Source: Plasmodium brasilianum (lineage: Eukaryota > Apicomplexa > Aconoidasida > Haemosporida > Plasmodiidae). From it: a stretch of DNA of 64,000 nucleotides. Shown one piece after another: positions 38,706-64,000 of the stretch. Every line of letters begins with the position of its first letter. The first letter of the stretch is position 1. Below the pieces are notes generated by a model. That model was not told where the DNA came from and made no database searches. It saw nothing but the letters and a program-made list of their open reading frames with translations. The DNA lies in assembly GCF_023973825.1 (NCBI RefSeq), contig NC_090125.1, forward strand, positions 2,254,928-2,318,927, given 5' to 3'. Made by a program: the position numbers and the translations under genes.

Positions 38706-41700
38706 ATGGACCGTATATTTCATTATTTTGTTAATTATTTTTGTTACACTTTTATTTAATTATTTAATTATTTAATTATTTTATTTTTTTATTTATTTAC
38801 TAATTTGTTTATTGTTTCATTTGTTATTTCATTTTTTAAATAAAAAAAAATGCACTAATTTTGTAATTTTTTATAGTACCTCGAGAAATTATAAAATGGT
38901 TTCAATATTTAAATTTACCATACTCTTTTAAAAATATAAAAAATGCTAGTAATGGGATAATCATTTCAGAAATAATAAATACATACATACCCCAAGTATT
39001 TTCCTTTTTTTTTTTTTTTTTATTTTCTTATTATATATTTACTTATTTTAATAAATTTATATTGCAATTCTTTAACTATAATATTGTTCTAAAATTTTTG
39101 TTTTTTTTAAATATTTCAAAAAAGTATGTATATTTATTTTTTTTAAAAGAGTATTAATATGAATAGTTTGGAAAATGGTTTTAGCAAGGAAATAAAAAAA
39201 AAAAATTGGCAAATCATAAAAAGAACATTACGAAGTTTAAACATTTCTTTCGATGAAACATCTATAATTAATTCGGACAAAAGTAAAAAAATAGAATCAA
39301 TATTGTAAATGAGCCAGAACAGGAAAAGGAAAAAAAAAAATGCTTATATACTTATATATATATATGTATACATATACATGTGTATGCAGTTTATATGCAG
39401 TAAGTATGAAGTGTGTATACAATATATATGCAATATGTACACATTAGATATGTAGTTTGTATGTATTATGTATGAAGTTATGTGCGTGTATATATACGCC
39501 TATGCACACAACATGAACGTTTGTATTCCTCCTTTTCTGCAATTTCAGATGCTATAATAAATCTATTCATTCAATTATACGAATATTTTAATGAAAATAA
39601 AAGTAAAAATGAGTCCTATTGTATAAAAGAAGAAAATAATGAATTGAATGTCCCTTCTTTTGCTAGATCTACAATAACACAGAAAGTTCGGTGAGCGTGT
39701 TGTTAATCATTCGCAAAAAAAAAAAAGTGTATATTATTTTTAGTGCAATATATATATATATATATGTATGCACTTATGTATGAGCATTCATACATATTAT
39801 ACTGTAATATGCATATGTGCTCGTACGTTTCATAGAGAGAGTAATGTCCACGACATAGTAGATGAAGAAAAAAAAATGATGAGTACCTACGAAATAATTA
39901 AAAGGGAAGAATATGTAACATATAAATACATGTATTCACTATATTGTATGTACACATATGTATTATATAGATAGACAGATAAATGCGCATTTGCTTATTC
40001 ATCCTCTTCTCTAACTAAAATTAGTATATATCTTATTAAAATTGTGACATGTTTTGTTAGCATAATGCAATGATAAAAGAGAAGGGAAAAGAGGAAAAGG
40101 AAAATAAAAACAAAAGAAAATGTAAAAACAAGAAACCTGGTTTAAATGAAACATCTTTGTTTTACGAGCTTGAAAAAAGTAGCAGCATAATAACTATAAA
40201 TGATACTAGCAATTATGAGGATTATACAGACATTAAAACCGTAATTTTAAAACAAAGCCGCATAAATTTATATATATATATATATTCATGAATTTATATA
40301 TATATATATATATATATACATATTTGTGGGTACATTAAATGGATAAAATATAGACATATTAACAGGGAAATGTACGAACAAAAAAAATCATTAATTGATG
40401 CACAACTTAACTTTTAAAATTTGTTTACATTATCTTGATTATACTTAAAAATGAGCCCGCCAATTAATAGGAAAAGTAGTTTTTATTAAATTTGCTTAAA
40501 TAGTCGAAATCTCATTTAATCATTTTAAGAATTCGACGAAAGTATAATTTACTCATTAATAAATATAAAATTAACAAAAAATGTATACCCCTTATTACGT
40601 ACACATTTATTTCAGCTTGATTCCTTTGTCAAGGATAAAAATAACTTAACGTCCTTATCATTCATGAAGTAATGGGGGAAAAAAATAGCAACAAGAAATA
40701 TAATTAAAGTAGTTCATATATGTATATATATATATATATATTAATGCGAACATTACTAATGCAAAGGGAAAAGTACTGATCAGCTTCTTAGCGTATTCCC
40801 ATTTTGTTTTCTTTTCTATGTACTTAATCAGAAATGAAAAAGAATTAAACGAAAATGAAAGGCAAAAGATTCTTAAAAAAAATTTTGAAGGTTGTGAACA
40901 TTTAAAAATTGTTGATATATAACAACTTAATATATAAAGCATGATATACTTATTAATAATTCGTATTGGTACTTTTTTTTTTTTTTTAAAGAAGAAAATA
41001 TAGAAGACATTATATATAATGTTTTGTCAGAAAACGTATCTAATTATACGATTGAAAAAGAATATAAGAATGAATTAATAAAAACCACTAAAAAGATGTA
41101 TAAATTTTATCACATGTCGAATTTCGAACTGTATGATGATGAAAATACAAATAATTTATATGAAACATTTTATGCCTTATGCTCCTCAAAAAAATATGGT
41201 ACCCACGAAGAATTGCTATATGCAAGTGTACATATATAAAAGATATGTGTATGTATATATATACATGTGTATGTATATATATATAAATGTAAATAGGTAA
41301 AGTTAAAACTTTCCCAATAATGTTTTCTTTCCTCTTTAGAATTATTAAGTAAAATATTAGATCAATTAAAAGATTTTAATGAAAATTTCTACAAAATCTT
41401 ATCTTTGAAACCTTATCACTTTTTCCACATATGGAAACTCTTTTACCCTGGTTTTTTATAAGAAAAATAAAATAAAATAATAATAAGATATAATAAATTT
41501 GCATTTATCTTTTAATACTTATATTAGAATTTATTAGCATGTGTCCTAGTATTATTTGCTATAATATTTATATACACATACGTATATATATATACAAGTA
41601 TTTATGCATCCATCTATTTATCTGTTTATTTTTCTTTCCATTTATATATATTTTTTTTTATTTAAAGTAATATCTAGCTCAAGATGTGACTGCAAAGTTT

Positions 41701-44455
41701 TTACTTTAATTATGGAATATATGAAGGAGCTTCTGAGCTATGTGAAAATAAATGACTTAACATCAGTCGAAGTAAGTAAATTAGGAATTTCTTGATCGTA
41801 TAGAATATATGTGCGTACGCATTCATATATATATTACCACCTCTGTGTGAATACGGGCGTTTTTATCTTCCCTTTTGTATATAACCATATTAATGGGAAG
41901 CTTGTAATTGTTCTATCTCAATTATGTGTAGTTTTATTTTTTGACGAAACAAAAAAAAAGAAAATTTAAAAAATATAAAAAATAGCTTTGTTATAATAAA
42001 AAATATTTGTGTTTATAGATTTTCTGTAATATAATATTAAGAAGTCTTTTTATTATCGATAATAATGAAAACAAGGATGTTAAATGTTTTTGTGAATTAA
42101 TTATCTTGATGATAAACAAGGACAGACATACTTTATTAAATATATTAAGCATAATTAAAAACACAATGTCTCTTAATTTCTTTTACCTTTTTTTGTCAAC
42201 CCTTTTAAAGGATTCATCAAATGCGTTCATTTTTGTAAGAAAAACAGTTAATAAAGTACTTAAAGCCAATAGGGATTTAAATTATGAAATGGCTGTTTTA
42301 TTATTATTATTATTATTATTTTAATTTATTGTTATTACTATTATTTTATTTTATTTTTTTTTGTTTATATGTTAACAGAAAAAAGATGTGAAAGATATTT
42401 ATCTTTACTACACGTTTGTTGGATTGCACACAAATAAAGAGAATATAATGTACAAAACTTTTTAGTAAAATGTTTAAGGAAAATCGTATTTCTTCGTTTA
42501 AATAAAATATATAGATATATTTTTTTCGTTGTTCATTTTTCTTTTTGTTTTTTTCTTTTTTTTTTTTTTTTGATTCTACAGGTTATATAGCTTGGACATT
42601 CTAAATACTCTAAGCCTGTTAGACAACTGTCATGAGATAGTTCTTCTATCGAGTATGTAAATATATCTGAGCAAAAGTGTTGTCGTTTGTTTATATACAA
42701 ATATGTATATATATATACTCACGCTCACCTATTTTTATGTTTGTTTCGTTTTAGGCTTACTGCTTAATATCCTTGAAATAAATAATATAAATTATAACAT
42801 ATTTTTGTTCTCCATTAGCTCGAATATCGTGTCTAAATTAATAGAAAATCAGGTTTCCTATTACCCTATTGTTTGCTTATACACATTTACATTTATGCTT
42901 ATAAAGCTTATAATTTTAATATATATTTTTTTTTACGTATTTATAGGGGGAAAATGAATACAAAGCAGAAATAAAACAGTTCATAAAAATTTGCTCTGTT
43001 ATCTTAAAAAATGCTAAAACAAAGTAATAAAAAAAGAAATAAAAAGAGAATGAAGGGAAATTATAGCAAGGATACAATGTGTCTATAAAAAGAATAACTA
43101 TAATATTCTTGCATTAATAATTTTTTTTTTTTTAAGGCAGTTGTTGTACTTAATTCTTATATACTCTCACAAATTAATAAATAAGGATGATACATTTTTT
43201 GACATATACTTGAGGGTAATTTTATGAGATAAAGGCAGAACAGGAAGTCATATATACACGTACATATATATGCATATTAACCTATATATTATTTTTATTA
43301 AAAAAACATGTTAATATTTAGAAACTTAGCGAACTAAGTGATGAAGAACACAAAGTATTTATTAGTAGCGATATATTTGAAGTCTTATTTAAAAAAATGT
43401 GCATTTATAAAATCATTAAGAAATACTTTTCGAGCATCTTCAACGAAAATTTAAATGTGTTAAACCAAAAAAATAATGATGCCGTTCTTCATTTATTGTT
43501 GGCAAAAGTAAGTATTCCTTTTTAACATATATTTAATAAAAAAGGCAATTAATTCATTTTTTCTTGTCTCATATTTAAGGAAAAATGGAAAGAAGAGTTA
43601 TTTTTAAGAATTTTAAAAAATTACATTATATATAACAGTAAGTGAAAAATAGGAAAACTAAGCAATATTCGCTATTTATTTATTTGTTTTGTTTTGTTTT
43701 TTATCTCATTCATTATGCTTCAACTTCTATGTTTAAATATTTCTCTGTACATAATAATTTTTATAGGAAAAATGGAGTTAACTAGGTACTTAGAAATATA
43801 CAACCAAATTTTTAAATACACTATACAAAACCTTTTTTCGGAAAATGAACAATATTTCGAATTATCAAAGGATATAGTAATAACACCTTTTTTTCATTTG
43901 ATTTTTATTTTTCTCTTATGCTTTCGTTTTTCTTTAGCGTATATGTTTAAACTGATAGATTTATTTTTTTGTATATATATACGTATACTACATCGTATAC
44001 TACATAGTAATATGCATAATTTACTTATTTTAGCAACACACAAGCTGTTTATCATGTGTATATATAATAAATACATGGAAATACACTTACATACAGGATA
44101 TATCTATATAGATATATTCAATGACAGAACGCGTATATGTATCTATTAACATGAACTTTTTTGCTCTATATTTTCTTCCCATTTTTACATAGTTAAATTT
44201 CTTTTGGTTTTCCTTAAACGAAGAATTAAAAGTTAAATCATTCGAGGTACACGAGGAAAACGTAAATATACAAAAAAAAAAAGGTGCACGTTCATATAAG
44301 TAAACTAAATAACACAAAAAGAAGTTCATCTATTTCTTTTATTTTTTTTACAGATGTCCTCTAGTTATTTAAAGGATTTATGTAAAACGAACAAACATAT
44401 CTTAAATCTTCATACGAAAGAATATCTCAAAAAATTGGAAAACGGTAAGAACTAA
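38706..44455 (+). CDS. Calponin-homology (SPEF1/SPATA4-type) domain protein, about 22 exons, ~810 aa
   Basis: Exons by eye: 38706-38742, 38877-38995, 39150-39282, 39549-39690, 39836-39914, 40061-40240, 40616-40668, 40832-40890, 40992-41225, 41340-41450, 41668-41771, 42019-42294, 42379-42449, 42582-42652, 42755-42852, 42947-43023, 43137-43215, 43322-43507, 43580-43637, 43767-43876, 44193-44246, 44354-44455. All are GT-AG and phase-consistent, summing to 2,433 nt. Exons 2-4 encode a CH domain of the sperm-protein type: PREIIKWFQYLNLPYSFKN, then SNGIIISEIINTYIPQ, INMNSLENG, a NWQIIKR helix, and a final helix in AIINLFIQLYEYF; SPATA4 and SPEF1 share this plan. A following FARSTITQK resembles the SRSTVSKS that follows the SPATA4 CH domain. 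The rest is alpha-helical, possibly ARM/HEAT-like. CH_2 proteins bind microtubules of cilia and flagella, so a role in the male-gamete axoneme is plausible inference. The weakest calls are the exon 1 end, the exon 6-7 junction, the end of exon 12 and the final exon. Confidence 0.75.
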
Positions 44456-44846
44456 AAACCTCTATCTTTATAATAATAAACAAAAGGAAATTATGATATA
44501 AACAATATTAATGAAATAAAGCAAACAAATGTAAAATTTTACCCGTTCAGATGCCTATTTTAATAGTTTTGTAAATTAAAAGAAGCTTTTTCTGCAAAAT
44601 ATTGAAAAATGAAAAAGATAAGGAGAAAAAAAGTACCCTTTTTATAAAATAAAATGATTATGTAAAATATGGAACAATAAAGAATATAAATTTACAGAAA
44701 TAAGTAAAATAAGATGATATATATATATAAAATTAACGCAAAAAAACTAGTAAAAAAATTCTCCGTTTCCGTTACACCATCAGAACATTTTTCGAATGTG
44801 TTTACACATATTAAGGCCTTATGAATGCTTTTACGTATTTATATTA

Positions 44847-44848
<2 letters not shown>

Positions 44849-44896
<48 letters not shown>
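44849..44896. repeat. (TA)n microsatellite, about 48 bp
   Basis: A long pure TA dinucleotide run in the intergenic region downstream of the CH-domain gene. Confidence 0.9.
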
Positions 44897-44901
<5 letters not shown>

Positions 44902-45166
44902 CATGTAATACTTAAGGCTTAAAACGAAAAATATTTTTCTTTTTGCTTAATATATTTTAGAACTTCCAAGATACCAATTTGTTAAAACAAGTAGTATTTT
45001 TCTTTTTTTTTTTTTTATAAAAAGTACATTATAAAAATACTCTTTGCTTTATATATATTAACGAAAATTAACATTGGCTAGCAATTTTTTAATTTGCTTT
45101 TCTTTTTTTTTTTTTGCCAAATTTTTTTTTTTTATCCTTTTAAGAAGCTGACAATAAATTATGTTG

Positions 45167-45197
<31 letters not shown>

Positions 45198-46579
45198 TTT
45201 AGTTCTTTACAAATATTTTAAATTTAAGAAATAAACCCTATACATAAAATTATATGGAGGTTTAAAAAAAGAGGTATATGATTAGCAGTTATATATAGAA
45301 CTTTTTTTTTTCCCCTTTTTCACAAAAAAAAAAAAAAAAACGACACTACTTTTTTAAAAATATTTACACTCTTATCATAAACTTAATAGTATTGCTATAC
45401 TTTTATTTTCCTATATTGAAGTTTAAAAGACCTAATTTTTTAAATGATACAGTAATTTTTTCAAATGAATATATATATAGTTTTTATATTATAATAAATA
45501 CAAAAATATAAAAAAATTAAATATCATTATAATAAAAATCAATCTCAATTTTCATTTCAGTTTTTTTCTAATTTTCTTGTAAATAAAATATATACATAGT
45601 GCACGAAACATCTTTTAAATGATTTTTTACTATATATATATATATAAAAATGTTGTATGTTCCTCTCCCTAATTATAATTTTTTTTAATGGTTCAATTTT
45701 TTTTTTTTTTTTTTTTTAATTAGTAATCAAACACATAACCTACAAAACGAGTTCTTTATATATTTTAAAATTAATATATTATATATTTTAATTTTTTTTT
45801 TTTTGTCATTAAAAAAAAATTGATATAAAATAATTTAGAGTAAAATATTTTGCATCTTTAAAAATGAGAAATGGTTTATTTTGTAAGAACAAATACGTAA
45901 CAATATAATATATTTATATATGAAATTTAATTTATTATACCAAAAAAAAAAAAAGAATTGTCAGTTGCCGGTATTGTTTTTTCTTTAGAAAAGATAAAAA
46001 AATGTACTCTTCAAGTGCATTTAAAAAAAAAAAAATAATTTGGAATTTATATAATATTATATTATAGAGATATATAGTTATGTAAAATATAATAATATAT
46101 AATTTATATTATATATATATATAAAATGTCAATTTTAAATGGTAAAATTATATAATAAGCTTCATTTACCGTTTAAAATAAAAAAAAAAACAGTTTCATA
46201 GTTTAAATATAAAAAAAGAAAATAATGAATAATTCGAATGAAAAAAAAAGTAGTATTATTATATTTTTTTTTTTTTTGCTTTTATTTAAAATGCTTTCTT
46301 TTTAATATAAGAATAAAAAAAAAAAAAAGCCTTTTTCATTAAAACAAGCCCCTATACGTATTTTTGTTTTTTTATTTTTTCTTATTATGTATAATTCAAC
46401 AAATGCATGAATTATACATTGTACATATATATATGTATATACATGTATACGCATGTTTATATGAAGAATGTTTTTATACTTTATAAAGCATGTAACTTCA
46501 TTGCATATATATGGTAATACATAAATGCATCTATACGGTATTGTCATGCATATTTATATTGCATTTAATTTCTATATGT

Positions 46580-46761
46580 TTATATATAAGTATATATATA
46601 TGTATATATATATGTAAAAATATAAGTATATATATATATGTATATATATATACTTATATATATGTTTATATAAATATGTATAAATATAAGTATTTATATA
46701 TATGTACATATATAAGTATAAATATATGTATATATAAACATATACATAAATGTATATATAA

Positions 46762-46798
<37 letters not shown>
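46580..46798. repeat. TATATA/ATGTA-type degenerate repeat ending in (TA)n
   Basis: Alternating blocks of AAGTATATATATATGTATATATAT and related variants, ending in a pure TA run near 46767-46797. It gives rise to an apparent Ile/Tyr-rich frame that is not a gene. Confidence 0.75.
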
Positions 46799-46801
<3 letters not shown>

Positions 46802-47988
46802 GTATACATATATGCACAAATGTCAATACAAATATAAACGATGCGTTCCTCTCTTTGGCTTTAAAAATGTATACCCGCCTGTCCAAATTTTACAATAATA
46901 TGGCATAAAATAGAAGCAAAATAGAAAAAATGGTATACTTATTGAAAAGTGCATGTTATACATATGTAAATTAATACATAATACATATCACTAACGCATC
47001 ATTTTTGCTAAAGTTACAAATTAAGAGCATATGAAAAATGATGCAAAACAATACAATAATTCATTAATTAAAAATAAATATATATGAAAAACAGTAATAT
47101 TTGTATTTTGGGTATATATATATATATATACATGCATTATATACCTATGCATGATAAATATATGAAACATGAGTCAAAAATTATAATCAATCAAATAATA
47201 CAATTTTATAGTCAAAATGATATTGATATATAAAGATTCTAGTGGTTCCTTTTAACTGTTCTTATATATTTAACTTTATTTTTTGTAATTTATATATACA
47301 TATTGCAAAAAATAAGAAAGAAGAAAGAAAATGAACCTTAAATACACTAAAATTATTTTGATATGTTCATGTATATATATAAGCATATACTGTATTGCAC
47401 AGCGTTTCATTTAACGGAATGAAAAGGCACAATATGCATGCTTTTTCTATTTTGTCATTTTTATCATTTCCTTAAATTATCATGTAAACATAGGAAATAA
47501 TGAGTTTTTTTTTTATTTTTGTCATCGTTAGTCGTGCATATATATATATATTTACATAGGAACCAAAAATTTGTTAAAATAATGGTTATAATAAACATTT
47601 AAATTTACAATTTTTGATATTTGCAAAAAAAGCATTATGAAAATAATAAAGCTCAGTTGCAAATATTTATTAATACAAATATATATTTGTTTTTTTTATT
47701 AACTTATCATTTCTTATTCTTGACAAGATTAAATGTTCCCTTTATTTATTTATTCATTTATCAATTTATTTACTTTATTACTTTTTTTTTTTTTTTGCTC
47801 TACTTACATTGTTTAAGTATATATTTACTTACGCATTACACATCAATGGATATACAATATTATATATATATAAATAAATGTATGTGTAAATATATGTATA
47901 TGAATGTAAGAACGTACGAATGTGTACGTGCATATATGTATTTTATACATATATACGTAATTTATTCGTCGCCTTTGGTACTTATTAA

Positions 47989-60861
<12,873 letters not shown>

Positions 60862-63640
60862 AAAGAGTCGTCTTTGTGTTTGTAGGAAGGTACACGAGCA
60901 TATGAACATGAACATTTGCAAATATACATATATTGATGTGCACTTTGTATGTATTGTAAATTAATTTTTTTTTAATTTTTTATGTCCCTTTTGAAATATA
61001 TTTATTATTGTCAATATTTGTTTTTTTTTTCATTTTCCTTTTTTTTTGTCTTACCAATCCCTACGACAATATCCTCTCCCTTTTTTTTTTTTTTTGTCAA
61101 CATATATATATATATATATATATATGCGTATCTTATTCCTAGTAACCTTTCTCAACACCATTTTATATTTCATTAATTTATATATACCTTATGGCAAAAA
61201 GTACAGATGTTTGTTTAATATAATAATCCATTCTTTTATTAATCATAGAAAAAAATACACTTGATAGATAAACACACATGCATTTACGTATAGGTACGTA
61301 AATGTATATATGTTAATAGTGGACATTTTTTTCTAATCATTCTGTATTTTTAAAAATTTTACTTGTTTATTTTAATATGTTTATTTATTAAAAATAAAAA
61401 TACCTTTTATTTCCATTTTCCCTTGTAAATTTTAATGCGGCATAATGCCATTTTTAGAAGCAAATATATTATATATGTATTATGTATGCATATATAATAT
61501 CGATTATTTTTATAACATACAGTGAATACTATATTAATGCTAAAAAATAATTCCATAATTTTCATTGTTATGTATTTTATACATATTTTATTGTTGAGAA
61601 TTCATAATTTTGCGTTTTTTTAAAAATCATGATTAACTTCTTTTTAATATAATGAACGAAAAAAACAAATAAATAAAACAAATAAATAAAACAAATAAAT
61701 CCTTCAAAGATATTAAGAATGTCTCGAGTTATATACAGTTGTTTCCTTTATAATTTTATTATCATTCAAATGAATTATGTTCCAGTAAGCTATTATTTAT
61801 GCATGTACGAGACTTTTTTTTTTTAAAAAAACCACTTTCGCATTTTTAAAAAGGAAAAACAATGTATTATATATATATATATATACTTATATACAATTAA
61901 TTTACGATATTATGAAAAGTGTAAAATTCTGAAAAGTCGTTTCTACCATATTTAAGTAAAGCGTACAATTTCAATGTTATTCAGAGGATGTGTTTAAAAG
62001 TATATAGGTTCTCAAAGCGTTTAGCTATTTAATCATAAAAATTCCAATTTCTCTCCTATTTAAAAAATGTAACCATATAAATTTAAATGAAGAATTTATC
62101 TTCTTTTTTTTTTTTTTTTTTTTTAAATTATAAACAAATTGATAGAACTATTTTAGTTTATTTTTGGAAAATGAGATTCATTTTAATTATATAAAGTAAA
62201 ATAAAAAAGACAGAATTATTGTTTTTAAAAAAATAGTTAGAACGAAGTAGCTCTTTGTTCATTTATATTTTGTTACTCATATTTTTAAGAAGCTTTTGCT
62301 CATCTGTAAAGTTTATATTGGTATTTGCACACAAAGAGTGGTAAAAAGAATTGTATGCCCTTTTTTTTTCTCGAGTAATGAAGCAAGGAATAATTTGTAG
62401 GAAAAAAAAAAAAATGTACACATGGAAAATGATTTTGTAAATAAATAACAGAATGAAAACTTAGCCACGTATATACATATGCATATATATGTGTACATAT
62501 GGATCTCATTTAAGTTTTTTCATTTTAATAATCAATACGCATAATTCTGTTTCATGCCCCCTTTCTTTGTGAACAATGAATAAAAATTTCGAATACATGC
62601 ATTATACATGAATAAGAACAAAAAGTAATTTTATTATATATTTTTTTTTTATTTTCGTTTCTTATGTGTTATGAACTTATGCCTCAATTCGTCCATATTA
62701 TATTAAAATAGGAATAATCCACATTTCATTATATATTTTATATGTAATATAAAAAATAAACAATGATTTCACTTAAAAATATAAAGAGAAATTATTCCTT
62801 GATAATAACCTTTATAATATTTTTACTAATGTACGCTTTGCAATGCGATATAATACACTTTCCTTATTTTGAATTTTTATTTTTGGAAGAACGTAAAAAA
62901 AAAAAAAAAAGAAATTTTTTTTTTTAATACAATTATGTAAACTCTTTTAAAAGAGCATACACATATTCATTATTTATACATATGTATTATACATATGCAT
63001 ATGGCATGTACGCGCATTGAATTTAGTAGATTAATTAAAACTTGAAATTTTAAAAGAATTATTTTGCAGTAAACAATTGACAGTCTCAATTTTATTTTAT
63101 CTTATTTACTTATTTACCTATTTACTTGTTTATTTATTTATTTACTTATTTGCATACTTATTTATTAACTTATTTATTAACTTATTTTTTTACATATATT
63201 TTTTTATTATTTTATTTCATTTTTTTTTTTTTAAACGAAATTATTATAATTCCTTTTTACTTTTCCTTTTTTTTTATTCTGCTAAAATGACATTTACAAT
63301 GTAATACACAGAAAATAAGCCTTCTTTTTCCTTTTTATGGTTTAAAAAAAAAAAGAAGTTAACTCATACGTAAATTTATGTACGTACGTAGGCATTTATG
63401 TGCGTACGTACGTATATATATATAATATATACGTATATAATACGTATATGTATAATATATACCATGTATAATATATACGCGTATAATATTTATATGTATA
63501 ATATATTATATATGTATGCATATAATATATATAACAATTTACGTATGTACGTACATTTGTATATATGCAAGTGTAAGTATTTTTAAGCCCAAAAAAGAAA
63601 AAATAAGAGAGTGAATTATAAATGTGAACAAAAAAAAAAG
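60862..63640. other. 2.8-kb intergenic region, AT-rich, no gene seen
   Basis: Between the Asn-rich gene and the last partial gene. It has T-runs (62105-62124, 61080-61095), (TA)n at about 61101-61124 and 61871-61885, a TTTATTTACTTATTTA-type stretch at 63100-63190, and an ACGTAC/TATAATATATACG-type degenerate repeat at 63380-63530. Small frames here are Phe/Tyr/Ile-rich and unsupported. Confidence 0.55.
63383..63530. repeat. GTACGTACGT and TATAATATATACG degenerate repeat
   Basis: ACGTACGTAG and GCGTACGTACGTATATA are followed by several copies of ATAATATATACGTATA-like units with ACGCGTATA and CCATGTATA variants. It lies 110-260 bp upstream of the start codon of the last gene, so it probably sits in its promoter or 5' untranslated region. 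Confidence 0.7.
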
Positions 63641-64000
63641 ATGAAAAAACTGTTTCCTTTTTTGCTATTCATAATTATAAATTCACTTATTTTTTACTGT
63701 GGCAGTACGGATGATAATACAAACAGTTCGAATGAAGAATCAGCCAATGGTTCTGCAAATAATTATAATTATACTAATAATGAGAGTTCTTCAAAAAATG
63801 TAGGTAATAATAATGATATGGACAATTATAATGATGATGGTAATGCTGAAAGATACGATACTGAAGATAATAGTAGTACTTATTATAAAGATGATATAGA
63901 TGAAGATACTGATGAAAATAATTTTGAAATTCCATTGAATTGTAATGATGGAGATTGTTTAAATTCCATAGATGATATAAATAAAATAATTGATGATGAA
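63641..64000 (+). CDS. Start of a secreted acidic Asn/Asp/Ser-rich protein (truncated by the window end)
   Basis: An ATG after an A-run opens a frame that stays open for all 120 codons to the window end. Residues 1-20 form a classical signal peptide: two Lys, then a hydrophobic core (LFPFLLFIIINSLIFY), then Cys-Gly-Ser as a likely cleavage zone. The visible mature part is highly acidic and low-complexity (Asn, Asp, Glu, Ser, Tyr), with the first ordered-looking stretch at NNFEIPLNCNDGDCLNS, where two cysteines lie near each other. A protein entering the secretory pathway is likely: surface, vacuolar or exported after further sorting. No PEXEL-type motif (RxLxE/Q/D) is seen in this part. The family cannot be told from 120 residues. 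Confidence 0.8.
   Translation, partial: MKKLFPFLLFIIINSLIFYCGSTDDNTNSSNEESANGSANNYNYTNNESSSKNVGNNNDMDNYNDDGNAERYDTEDNSSTYYKDDIDEDTDENNFEIPLNCNDGDCLNSIDDINKIIDDE

Larger units (their letters stand above)
44456..47988. other. 3.5-kb intergenic region, very AT-rich, no gene seen
   Basis: Between two genes on the same strand. It contains (TA)n arrays at about 44849-44896, 45170-45191 and 46767-46797, T-runs near 45700-45718 and repeated TATATATGTA blocks at 46580-46800. Frames at 46302-46547, 46511-46837 and 47621-47992 are Tyr/Ile/Phe-rich translations of repeats. Part of 44960-45060 could be an extra 3' exon of the CH-domain gene. Confidence 0.55.

Noticed and set aside
39283..39304. Exon 3 of the CH-domain gene running to the GT at 39305
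   Set aside because: Phase 2 at that donor forces a frame with an early stop in the next exon; the donor at 39283 (phase 1) keeps the CH-domain helix in frame.
40362..40420. Extra exon GGAAATGTACGAACA in the CH-domain gene
   Set aside because: Its open frame needs phase 2, but the upstream exon ends in phase 0. Skipping it gives a phase-consistent chain to 40616.
44456..47000. Possible centromere, because of the extreme AT content
   Set aside because: AT content drops in places, the stretch has mixed repeats rather than one continuous centromere-like core, and the syntenic region of P. falciparum chromosome 14 is, as I recall, far from its centromere.

Overview
The window is nuclear DNA of a malaria parasite (Plasmodium). 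The evidence is extreme AT richness, long TA and poly-T tracts between genes, short AT-rich GT-AG introns, asparagine-rich low-complexity proteins, and a GAPDH with the apicomplexan Lys-Gly insertion in its S-loop. From memory, GAPDH and cytochrome c1 are neighbours on P. falciparum chromosome 14, so this is probably the syntenic block of another species. I cannot name the species from sequence alone.

Layout. (1) 284-19875 (+): one enormous 12-exon gene, rebuilt here by phase-consistent splicing. It encodes about 5,888 residues whose two ends look like spatacsin (SPG11), the AP-5-associated endolysosomal protein. (2) 21266-22207 (+): a single-exon cyclin-box protein. (3) 23542-25706 (+): a divergent AAA ATPase-like protein with a reading-frame break at an A-run. 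(4) 26413-27849 (-): GAPDH, two exons. (5) 27850-31807: a 4-kb divergent intergenic region with a six-copy 25-bp tandem repeat. (6) 31808-33373 (+): cytochrome c1, two exons. (7) 35618-37363 (-): a two-exon multi-pass membrane protein. (8) 38706-44455 (+): a gene of about 22 small exons with an N-terminal SPEF1/SPATA4-type calponin-homology domain. (9) 47989-60861 (+): a 4,290-residue Asn-rich protein with several codon-level tandem repeats and a poly-Asn tract of about 105 residues. (10) 63641-64000 (+): the start of a secreted acidic protein that runs off the window.

Genes 4 and 6 are housekeeping energy metabolism: glycolysis, and the cytochrome bc1 complex of the mitochondrion. The others are mostly lineage-specific or strongly diverged, and their roles are inferred only where a domain is visible. 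No operons are expected in this nucleus; each gene should have its own promoter. I found no tRNA, rRNA, CRISPR or transposable element.

The most notable results are the giant spatacsin-like gene, which looks like two adjacent unknown genes unless an intron is recognised, and the 22-exon CH-domain gene, which is nearly invisible to single-frame gene calling. Splice sites were read by eye and checked by phase arithmetic: every exon chain sums to a multiple of three. None has transcript support here.
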